64,000 nucleotides of DNA, from NCBI RefSeq assembly GCF_018860365.1, contig NZ_JAHKPO010000003.1, positions 744,001 through 808,000 on the forward strand. The letters are read 5' to 3'. Below, one piece after another: positions 47,247 to 54,925 of the stretch (positions are counted from its first letter, which is position 1; each line of letters opens with the position of its first letter). Below the pieces are notes generated by a model. The model was not told the origin of the DNA and ran no database searches. It saw only the letters and a list, made by a program, of their open reading frames with translations. Both the position numbers and the translations under genes were made by a program. The DNA comes from Arenibacter algicola. GTDB taxonomy: Bacteria; Bacteroidota; Bacteroidia; Flavobacteriales; Flavobacteriaceae.

Positions 47247-48650
47247 ATGAGAAAATTAATAAAAGTGGTTTCTGTAGTTCTATTGTTGGTACTTGTATCG
47301 TCATGTAAAGAAGGGTCGCAGAAGCAAGAAGTAGTTGTAAAGAAAAAGCCAAATATTATTTTTATCCTTACCGATGATCAGCGTTGGGATGCCATTGGGT
47401 TTGCTGGAAATAAAATAATAAAGACTCCGAATATGGATGAATTGGCCAGTGCGGGTCTCTATTTTAAAAATGCCTTTGTAACCACCCCTATCTGTGCAGC
47501 AAGTAGGGCTACTATTCTTACGGGTCTGTATGAGAGAACCCATGACTTTAATTTCGGAAAACCCAAATTGAACAATGAGTATATGTATGATAGTTATCCC
47601 TATCTGCTAAAAAAAGCAGGTTATAGAACCGGACTTATAGGTAAGTTTGGTGTAAAGGTTAACGAGGGTGTAGAGGATTCTATTTTCGACACCAGTATTA
47701 AGACCTTTTGGCCATATCTGAAAATGGTAGATGGTAAGGAGAAGCATCTTGCTGATATCAACGGGGATCATGCGATCGACTTTATTAAGTCGGACAAGGA
47801 TAAGCCTTTTTGTCTTTCGTTGTCCTTTTGGTCGCCCCATGCCGATGACGGTGCCGAAGAACAGTATTTCTGGCCAAAATATGCAGACAGTTTATATGTG
47901 GAAAATGAAATTCCGGTGCCAGGAACAGCCGATCCTGCATTTTTTGAAGCTTTGCCTGAATTTATGAAGCATTCAATGAATCGAAAAAGATGGTACTGGC
48001 GATATGATACCCCAGAGAAGTTCCAAAAAATGGTGAAGGGATATTACAAGATGATCAGTACCGTGGATAGTGTTATAGGTAGATTAAGGACTACTTTGGA
48101 AGAAGAAGGTTTGGCGGACAATACCGTAATTATATTTATGGGTGATAACGGTTACTATTTGGGCGAACGTGGATTTGCAGGTAAATGGTTGATGCACGAA
48201 CAGTCACTTCGTGTGCCCATGATGATTTATGACCCTAGGGAAGCTGAGTCGGACAGGGGGAAAACCTTTGAAGAAATGGTGTTGAACCTGGATATTGCAC
48301 CAACTATATTGGATTTGGCGGGCGTGGAGATCCCTAAATCCTATCAAGGAGAAAGTTTAATCTCATTTTATACGGACAATACGGAAAATTGGCGGTCTTC
48401 AGCATTTTTTGAACATCAACGGGAAGGGGAGTCCTTGCTTCCCAAGACGGAATGTTATAGGGACGATGAATGGAAGTACATTAGGTATGAGGCTAATCCG
48501 GAATTCATTGAGCTATACAACCTTAAAGAGGATGTGAACGAGGTGACCAATTTGGCCTATGAGGATAAATATAAGAATCTGGTAGATCTCTATTCCAAGA
48601 AATGTGATTCTGCAGTAGCTAAGTTAATGAAACAGCGAAGGGTGAATTAA
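47247..48650 (+). CDS. Sulfatase (C-x-A-x-R type) lipoprotein
   Basis: Sulfatase of 467 aa from the ATG at 47247, chosen because the lipoprotein signal (MRKLIKVVSVVLLLVLVSSC) starts there; an upstream in-frame ATG at 47214 would add 11 unlikely residues. The formylglycine motif is C-A-A-S-R (Cys83), in a context nearly identical to the sulfatase half of the GH78 fusion at 16308-19829. Shared stretches are [28 protein letters not shown] versus [10 protein letters not shown], and AGKWL. It therefore looks like a stand-alone paralogue of that domain. It forms a pair with the sulfatase upstream. Confidence 0.93.
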   Translation: MRKLIKVVSVVLLLVLVSSCKEGSQKQEVVVKKKPNIIFILTDDQRWDAIGFAGNKIIKTPNMDELASAGLYFKNAFVTTPICAASRATILTGLYERTHDFNFGKPKLNNEYMYDSYPYLLKKAGYRTGLIGKFGVKVNEGVEDSIFDTSIKTFWPYLKMVDGKEKHLADINGDHAIDFIKSDKDKPFCLSLSFWSPHADDGAEEQYFWPKYADSLYVENEIPVPGTADPAFFEALPEFMKHSMNRKRWYWRYDTPEKFQKMVKGYYKMISTVDSVIGRLRTTLEEEGLADNTVIIFMGDNGYYLGERGFAGKWLMHEQSLRVPMMIYDPREAESDRGKTFEEMVLNLDIAPTILDLAGVEIPKSYQGESLISFYTDNTENWRSSAFFEHQREGESLLPKTECYRDDEWKYIRYEANPEFIELYNLKEDVNEVTNLAYEDKYKNLVDLYSKKCDSAVAKLMKQRRVN

Positions 48651-48705
48651 TACGCTTTTTTCTATTGACCTGTATTCTTTTTCACAGCACAAATCTTATT
48701 ATCGG

Positions 48706-48724
48706 TAAAAAAAGGCCTTTTTTA
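48706..48724. terminator. Weak palindromic terminator between convergent genes
   Basis: A near-symmetric TAAAAAAAGGCCTTTTTTAA stretch lies between the sulfatase ending at 48650 and the convergent dehydrogenase gene ending at 48751. The T-runs on both strands suit a terminator, but the GC part is only four bases, so it is weak. Confidence 0.4.
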
Positions 48725-48750
48725 ATTGCATCTTTTTAGGATAATTGTGG

Positions 48751-51618
48751 TTATTTTATTGGACGTACCTTAATATTTCGCCACTGCATTGTGAATTGAC
48801 GTTCACCATTAATTCCATGAATCTGCAAAGCGATAAAGCCCTTAGGATGGGTTTTGTATACTTCATCGTTTACTAAATCTTCTATTAAGTGACCATTTAC
48901 AAAAGTTTGAATTCTAGGGCCATTAGCAACAATCCTAATTTTGTTCCATCCTTCAGAAATAAAATAATCATGTCCTGTTTCTACTTTTTCTTTTGAAGAA
49001 AGCCATCCGGTTCCAAGTGCTTCACCATAAAGAAGTCCTGTGGTAATTGAATTTTCACCCATCTTTCTACGAATTTCCAGTTGTGGTCCCCAAACCCTTC
49101 CTGCTCTCCAAGCATCTTGATCCTTTTCGGTAACTGGTCGAACCGAGGAGCGGAACTGAATGCCTTGGTTTGTAACGTCATCAACGGTAACTTCGCATTC
49201 CAATTCAAAATTTTCAAACTCTTGAAGGGAGCATAAAAAAGAATTAGGACTTTTTTCCGTGGTTCTTCCTATAATTGCATTATCCTCGACCGCATAGGTG
49301 TGAGAACCGTTCATATGTACCCATCCATCCAACGTTTCACCATTAAAAAGAGAAATCCACCCATCGGAGTCCGCCTTACTGTTCTTTAAAGATTCATCGG
49401 TATTATCATTACTTTCAGGTAAAGCAAATACCATTACATAATCCCCCGAAGGTGTATTGTTCTTGCCTCCACCTCCAGCTACTATGGCTACATACTGGCG
49501 TCCATTTTGCATATAAACACTAGGTGTAGCGTATCCACCCACGGGTAAATCGTACTCCCAAAGAATATTACCGCGATTTTTTTCAAAGGCCCTGAATTTT
49601 TCGTCTGCCGTAGCAGCTATAAAAACAACACCCCCAGCTGTTGCCACGGCCCCACCATAATTTAAGGTTCCCGTATTGCGAATATTTTGTTTTACTAGTT
49701 CCGGATATTCCCCTAGAGGTTTTTTCCAAACATAATCACCGGTACCCATATCAATGGCACTTAATGTTCCCCAAGGCGGGCTAGTAGCAGGATATCCATT
49801 TTGGTCTAAAAAGAGATTATATCCCGTATGCGTGTACCTTGTTTTCTTTTCCAAAATATCTTTTTCATTATTGGAAACGGTATCATTACTCATAATAAAA
49901 TCGGTAATGGCATTAAGATCTTTAGTGGTAAATTGAGAAAAAGCTGGCATTATGTTTTTGCCATTTTTAATAATTGATGCTATCTCTTCCTTGGTTTGGT
50001 TCAAATGAATTACTGAAGGGTATGTTGGAGGAACACCACCACGGTTTAGACCATGGCAAGAGGCACAGTTTTTAATATATATTTCGTTCCCCAATTGCAA
50101 ATTTGTTAAGTTGGAGCTATCCGTAGATTCGTAAACTTTTTTTAGTTTGGATATGCTGGCTACATTGTTGGAATTAACATAAAGGATATTGGTATATGGA
50201 TCATAAGACCCGCCTTGCCACTCTACGCCCCCTAATACACTAGGACTTGTTATTGTTCCTCTTTCCGAAGGTGGGGCATACAAACTTGCTGACATATAGT
50301 TATTGAACTTTTTTCTTGCATATTCATTGGACTCTGGAGAAATAGTGGTCAAGTCGGCTTCTGTAATGCCTTGGCGGCTTAAAGGAAGTGGCTTGGTTGG
50401 GATGGGTTGTGTGGGCCATGCTTCTTCGCCCTCAACCTGCGATTTTGGAACGGGTGTTTCCAAAGTGGGAAAAAGCGGTTCTCCCGTTTCTCTATCCAGA
50501 ACAAATACTAGTCCCATTTTTGTAAGCTGTACTACGGCATCCTTTTTCTCTTTGCCATGACTAATTGTTATTAAGATAGGAGCTGATGGATTATCATAAT
50601 CCCAAATATCATGATGAACAGTTTGGTAATGCCAAATACGATCACCGGTTTTTGCATTGAGGGCCAACACACAATTGCCAAAAAGGTTTTCACCTTTTCT
50701 GTTTCCCCCGTAAAAATCATAAGCTGGCGAGCCGGTAGCTAAAAATACCCAACCACGTTTTTCGTCAACAGTAAAACCACTCCACGTATTGGCACCTCCA
50801 TAGGTTTCCCCTTCTTTAAACTGCCAGGTGTCAAATCCAAAATCACCTTCTTTGGGAATAGTACGGAAAACCCATTTAAAATCTCCTGTTACAGCATCAT
50901 AAGCTCTAATATTACCGGGAGTTGAATCATAACCTTCGGGAACACGGGAACCTATAATTAGGAAGTTTTCATAAACAATGCCAGGCGACGTTACTTCAAT
51001 GGATGCTTTATTAATATCCATCTCTAAATTTTCCCTTAAATCAATATGTCCGTTTGTGCCAAATGAGGTAATTAGTTTTCCTGTTTTCGCCTCCAAGGCA
51101 TAAACCCTATTTTTCACAAAAAGAAAAATACGTTGGTCTTTACCGTCTTTGGAACTCCAATAAGTAACACCTCTTGTTCTGCCCTTAAAAACAGTTTGAT
51201 TTTCATTGAATTTTGAAGAATTAAAAACCCAGACTTCTTTTCCTGTTGCGGCATCCAAAGCTACCGCATTTAAGCTAGGAGTAGATATATACATGAGCCC
51301 CTCAACAATAATCGGATTAACTTGTAGGGACGAGTTTTTTGTGGCATCACCTGTTCTGTACTGCCATGCCAACTCTAACTTATGTACATTGGCAGCATGT
51401 ATTTGTGCTAATTCTGAATATTGATTGCCCTTTTTGTCACCTCTATAAATTGACCAATCTGTGTAATTATCAAGCGGGTCTGTATCTTTTTCAATAGTTG
51501 AATCTATTTTTCCTTCTTCTCTGCCGCACGACAAGAAGGAAAGTAAGATAGAAGCGAATAGCAATAAATAGATATTGAAGGTTTTAGTAGAAAAAGAGAT
51601 TTTTGGGTTACACATCAT
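48751..51618 (-). CDS. PQQ dehydrogenase - cytochrome c - DUF1080 fusion, lipoprotein
   Basis: Protein of 955 aa, lipobox Cys31 (LSFLSC). Residues about 53-495 and 590-735 form a quinoprotein propeller (DWSIYRGDKKGNQYSEL, LNAVALDAATGKEVWVF, HHDIWDYDNPSAPIL, FVLDRETGEPLFP). A cytochrome c domain is inserted at about 505-580 with C-A-S-C-H at 518-522 and a candidate Met ligand in NIMPAFSQF. Residues about 750-955 are a DUF1080 domain (WISLFNGETLDGWVHMNG to QWRNIKVRPIK). One polypeptide thus pairs sugar oxidation, electron exit and a domain of the 3-keto-glycoside hydrolase family. It is followed 13 bp upstream on its strand by the DUF642-ThuA gene, with which it forms an operon. Confidence 0.9.
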   Translation of the reverse strand: MMCNPKISFSTKTFNIYLLLFASILLSFLSCGREEGKIDSTIEKDTDPLDNYTDWSIYRGDKKGNQYSELAQIHAANVHKLELAWQYRTGDATKNSSLQVNPIIVEGLMYISTPSLNAVALDAATGKEVWVFNSSKFNENQTVFKGRTRGVTYWSSKDGKDQRIFLFVKNRVYALEAKTGKLITSFGTNGHIDLRENLEMDINKASIEVTSPGIVYENFLIIGSRVPEGYDSTPGNIRAYDAVTGDFKWVFRTIPKEGDFGFDTWQFKEGETYGGANTWSGFTVDEKRGWVFLATGSPAYDFYGGNRKGENLFGNCVLALNAKTGDRIWHYQTVHHDIWDYDNPSAPILITISHGKEKKDAVVQLTKMGLVFVLDRETGEPLFPTLETPVPKSQVEGEEAWPTQPIPTKPLPLSRQGITEADLTTISPESNEYARKKFNNYMSASLYAPPSERGTITSPSVLGGVEWQGGSYDPYTNILYVNSNNVASISKLKKVYESTDSSNLTNLQLGNEIYIKNCASCHGLNRGGVPPTYPSVIHLNQTKEEIASIIKNGKNIMPAFSQFTTKDLNAITDFIMSNDTVSNNEKDILEKKTRYTHTGYNLFLDQNGYPATSPPWGTLSAIDMGTGDYVWKKPLGEYPELVKQNIRNTGTLNYGGAVATAGGVVFIAATADEKFRAFEKNRGNILWEYDLPVGGYATPSVYMQNGRQYVAIVAGGGGKNNTPSGDYVMVFALPESNDNTDESLKNSKADSDGWISLFNGETLDGWVHMNGSHTYAVEDNAIIGRTTEKSPNSFLCSLQEFENFELECEVTVDDVTNQGIQFRSSVRPVTEKDQDAWRAGRVWGPQLEIRRKMGENSITTGLLYGEALGTGWLSSKEKVETGHDYFISEGWNKIRIVANGPRIQTFVNGHLIEDLVNDEVYKTHPKGFIALQIHGINGERQFTMQWRNIKVRPIK

Positions 51619-51631
51619 AATTTATTATAGT

Positions 51632-53539
51632 TTAATCTAAAATAGGTGGTCTCAAAACGGTACTTTCAGAAGTTGGAAAATCAGGTTCAACATAATTGTC
51701 TACCACATTCCCGCTTAACCATTGTAGCGCTCTTGTCATGGACTGTTGAAATGCGGTACAACGGATATTTGGTGGCCATTCTTGATCTTTCCACAAATGG
51801 CCATAGGTAGAGCAATAAATCTTGCCTTTCCCAAATTTAACCGTCCATTCCATTGGGAAGTTTAACTCCGTTTTTGGGTCTTTGGCATACGACAATACTT
51901 CTAGGTTTTCGGTAGTGCCCCTTCCGTAACGGTAAATCTCTACATCGGCTGCTATCCAAGATTTTGGCATACCAATATGAATGGGATGACCAGCTATTCG
52001 GGTTACCAAGGCATCTGTTCGTGCACCATGCCCTGTGTTTTCACCTTCTCCTTTTGGGATAATCTCCAGTTCTTCTTTGTCATTGATGGTTACGGCTACG
52101 CCAAAATCCTTATCTCGCCATCCTAAAGCTAACATTTTATTATATGCAGGCCATCCTTTAAAGGCATTGGTCGCACCGTGATACATGTAAACCCCACCGC
52201 CTTCTGTTACATATTTTTCAAAAGCTTGTTTTACATGATTGGGCCATTGCAAAGTATCTTCTTTAAAAATATTATTGCACGTCTGTATAACTACAGGATA
52301 TGAATTAAAATCAGGATTCCAATTTTTCCAGTCCGATTCATTTTCTTTTTGATTTGGACAAGTGCTAACCGATACTGTAAACTTCCCTGTGGACTCCAGT
52401 ATTTTTTGTAAATATTCAGTATTCAATTCCCAATTGTGATTGCTAAAACCATCAATAATCAATACGGGTATTTTTTTTGGTTCAACAATATCACTGACCT
52501 TTTCAATCTTAATATCGTCATATAAAATTCCACCACCTACTTTTAATGCTGTTGAAAACAATGAGAGTGTTATTTCTCCATCTGATGGCGCTATAAAATC
52601 GTGCGCTATTCTTTCCCAACGGGGTGCTTTTGCCAATTTGTCCCTGTTTAAACTTAAAACCAACTCATCATCAATAAAGATTTCACCGGTAAGTGGATCT
52701 TGTTGATCCCATGATTGATGACGGGAATATAATGCCGACAAACGATATTTAACCCCTGGTGTTAAGTTGGTTATGGTTTGTGCTATGCCGCCTGGCCCAT
52801 GGCCACCCAGATCAATAACCCATTTTCCACTTGGTGAACCAAAGCGGTCAATGGCAATAAGGTCTATATTCTCTTGCATGATCAACCATCCCGGCAGCTG
52901 GTCTCCATATAAATGTGGGTTTCCACTTTCACTAATCACTTTCATTTCAAATCCACCATTTACTAAATGGTCATTTACCGGAGGTTTTGAAGGCTGTCCC
53001 TCTATTATTCTAAGGTTGTCAATTACCAACCCCATATCCCCTTTTGTGGTTGAAACAAATTCAATAGTTGCGGTACCCTTGGCTGTTGATTTAAAGCCGA
53101 AACCAATGCCTCCAATATAATTGGGTGCTGGTGATAGGTTTCGGAGTGTTGCCACCGTTATACCGTTAATAACAACATTAGCAGTTGCCAACAACGTTTG
53201 ATCATCGCGCTGTCTCCCTTTTTGGTCTGCGTATTCAAATTTTAAAGCATAATCAGTAGATTTTTTAAGCCCTTTTATGGTCTGTACAATACTCCCAGGT
53301 TGGTTTCCATTTAAATCCAGTACTTGATTTCCTTCAACGGCCGAAAATACATTACTAGCAATCAATTCGACATTGCCGCTGCTAATGGTCCAGCCTTTGA
53401 GTTTTTTTACTATCTGGCTCTCACCAGTTATTTGATTTTTTTCAAAAGAGGCATTTTTTATTTGAGCTTTAACTATTGATATATTACAGCATAAAATTGA
53501 AACTATAATGATGAATTTCTTATAGAAATTATTTTTCAT
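51632..53539 (-). CDS. Secreted DUF642-like x2 plus ThuA-domain protein
   Basis: Protein of 635 aa with a signal peptide ending near residue 25. Two DUF642/CBM-like beta-sandwich domains follow (about 26-180, starting IKNASFEKNQITGESQIVK and closing LVIDNLRIIEG; about 190-345, starting NGGFEMKVISESGNPH and closing ILYDDIKIEKV). A ThuA-like domain occupies about 352-620 (PVLIIDGFSNHNWELN, FEKYVTEGGGVYMYHGATNAF). The lectin-like domains would hold the enzyme on glycan. It is the first gene of the operon with the PQQ-DUF1080 fusion, which supports a shared 3-keto sugar pathway. Confidence 0.85.
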   Translation of the reverse strand: MKNNFYKKFIIIVSILCCNISIVKAQIKNASFEKNQITGESQIVKKLKGWTISSGNVELIASNVFSAVEGNQVLDLNGNQPGSIVQTIKGLKKSTDYALKFEYADQKGRQRDDQTLLATANVVINGITVATLRNLSPAPNYIGGIGFGFKSTAKGTATIEFVSTTKGDMGLVIDNLRIIEGQPSKPPVNDHLVNGGFEMKVISESGNPHLYGDQLPGWLIMQENIDLIAIDRFGSPSGKWVIDLGGHGPGGIAQTITNLTPGVKYRLSALYSRHQSWDQQDPLTGEIFIDDELVLSLNRDKLAKAPRWERIAHDFIAPSDGEITLSLFSTALKVGGGILYDDIKIEKVSDIVEPKKIPVLIIDGFSNHNWELNTEYLQKILESTGKFTVSVSTCPNQKENESDWKNWNPDFNSYPVVIQTCNNIFKEDTLQWPNHVKQAFEKYVTEGGGVYMYHGATNAFKGWPAYNKMLALGWRDKDFGVAVTINDKEELEIIPKGEGENTGHGARTDALVTRIAGHPIHIGMPKSWIAADVEIYRYGRGTTENLEVLSYAKDPKTELNFPMEWTVKFGKGKIYCSTYGHLWKDQEWPPNIRCTAFQQSMTRALQWLSGNVVDNYVEPDFPTSESTVLRPPILD

Positions 53540-53571
53540 AACCTTTAATTTTATTATCCTTCTACAATCAA

Positions 53572-53745
53572 ATGAAGGGATTATTCATTTACAGCTTAAA
53601 AATATACATTACCGGTAATACCTACACTATAAAGAATGAATTCTTAAAACTGGTTTGCACTTGTACGTCTTCCCGTCTTCCCGAAAAGGGACTCTTTCGA
53701 AGTGACTGCCTTTGTCTATTCGAGCCAGCCCAGCCCTCAAGCGTA
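53572..53745. other. Start of a 1.35-kb gene-free stretch
   Basis: From here to 54925 no gene is supported. This first part holds the upstream region of the DUF642-ThuA gene and short repeat-like fragments (for example CGTCTTCCCGTCTTCCCG near 53668) that look like debris of the interspersed elements next to it. Confidence 0.5.
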
Positions 53746-53957
53746 CGTAGCGCGGCAATCTGCTTCTAGCAGTGAACAATGTTCTATGTTAAAAAGTTGA
53801 AAGTCGTCACTTCGAGTGGTTTTGCATAACGAAATGGAGCTAAATTTTATCGAGAAGTGGACGGCGTACACTTAACCTGTTCTCGATACAAAATGGCTAT
53901 CGCCATTTCACTCGAACTGACGACAGAACTTAACGCGTCCTTCCATTTCCACATTAA
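53746..53957. repeat. Interspersed repeat, copy 1
   Basis: This 212-bp unit recurs almost unchanged at 54048-54266. It begins CGTAGCGCGGCAATCTGC. Its core (53805-53922) is bounded by 14-bp inverted repeats, CGTCACTTCGAGTG and CACTCGAACTGACG, with one mismatch. Nested inside are TATCGAGAA (53848-53856) / TTCTCGATA (53880-53888) and a small AAATGGC/GCCATTT hairpin. The structure resembles a palindromic, non-coding miniature element. Short open frames across it are not genes. Confidence 0.8.
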
Positions 53958-54047
53958 CCCAAAAACCCATTTCCACATTGATCCATTTCTCTTTTCTCTA
54001 GATTGTGTCTTTTTCATTTTCACTCTTGGCAATTTCGTCATTGCGAG

Positions 54048-54266
54048 CGTAGCGCGGCAATCTGCTTCTAGCAGTGTACAATGTTCTATGTTCAATGTTT
54101 AAAAGTTGAAAGTCGTCACTTCGAGTGGTTTTGCATAACGAAGTGGAGCTAAATTTTATCGAGAAGTGGACGCCGTACACTTAACCTGTTCTCGATACAA
54201 AATGGCTATCGCCATTTCACTCGAACTGACGACAGAACTTAACGCGTCCTTCCATTTCCACATTAA
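54048..54266. repeat. Interspersed repeat, copy 2
   Basis: Second copy, 219 bp, same orientation as copy 1. It differs by a 7-bp insertion near 54095 (CAATGTT-like duplication) and a few substitutions. Core with terminal inverted repeats is at 54114-54231. TTGCGAGCGTAGCGCGGCAA just before it is a motif I know from dispersed intergenic repeats in Bacteroidota. Confidence 0.8.
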
Positions 54267-54525
54267 ATCATTACCCCATTGGTACATTTTCCCATCTTCA
54301 AATTACCACATTTCCTCATTATCAAATTTATCCATTACCCCATTGGTACATTGTCTCATTAGTACATTTTCACATTAACTCATTACCCATAGGTACATTT
54401 CTACATTAACCCATCTTCAAATTACCAAATCAACTAATTATCAAATTAACCACCCATTGTTACATGGGTACATTTCCACATTGACTCATTTCCACATTAA
54501 ATCATTGCTTCATTTCCAATTATTC
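54267..54525. repeat. Degenerate CATT/ACATT tandem array
   Basis: About 260 bp made of irregular units of 9-12 bp such as CATTACCCCATTGGTACATT, CATTTCCACATTAA and CATCTTCAAATTACC. It follows repeat copy 2 directly, and copy 1 is also followed by a few such units. There are no spacers of constant length, so it is not a CRISPR array. It reads like a low-complexity expansion by slippage. Confidence 0.7.
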
Positions 54526-54642
54526 CTTCGCTCTGGTCTGCAAATTACAACATAAAGTGACTTATTAAAGATTATTTAATAATTGACTTTGAAATAATAT
54601 TTTTCTTAAAATTTTATTAAATTTTTATGTTTTTGTAATAGG

Positions 54643-54669
54643 TTGATGTGATCTATCTTTTTACTTTTG
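54643..54669 (+). promoter_or_regulatory. Possible promoter before the M64 peptidase gene
   Basis: TTG at 54643-54645 and TACTTTTG at 54662-54669 fit the -33 and -7 boxes of Bacteroidota promoters with 16 bp between. The leader to 54926 would be about 250 nt, which is long, so another promoter closer to the gene is possible. The rest of 54526-54925 is plain AT-rich DNA. Confidence 0.4.
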
Positions 54670-54925
54670 TGGTTTATTATTGAGTTTATTGCTAATTATA
54701 TTGCTAATTTGGTCAAAATAGTATTGTAATCGGCTAATATTGCAATTAAAAGTTAATAGTTTACATGATATTTTTGTTGAATTGTTAATATGAGTTGAGT
54801 ATTGATAATAAGTTTCTTAACTTTTTATTAATAAATTAAAATATGATTGTTTAATCCATCTGATGGACTTTGGGAGTTTCAAGGTTGATCAATTAAGGAT
54901 ATTAAAGATTTAAGTTCCCCCAGCT

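Noticed and set aside
53857-54378. Short frames of 60-82 aa in the repeat region
   Set aside because: They lie in two copies of a palindromic non-coding repeat and translate the repeat itself.
54267-54525. CRISPR array
   Set aside because: Units are irregular in length and sequence, there are no constant repeats with unique spacers and no cas genes.
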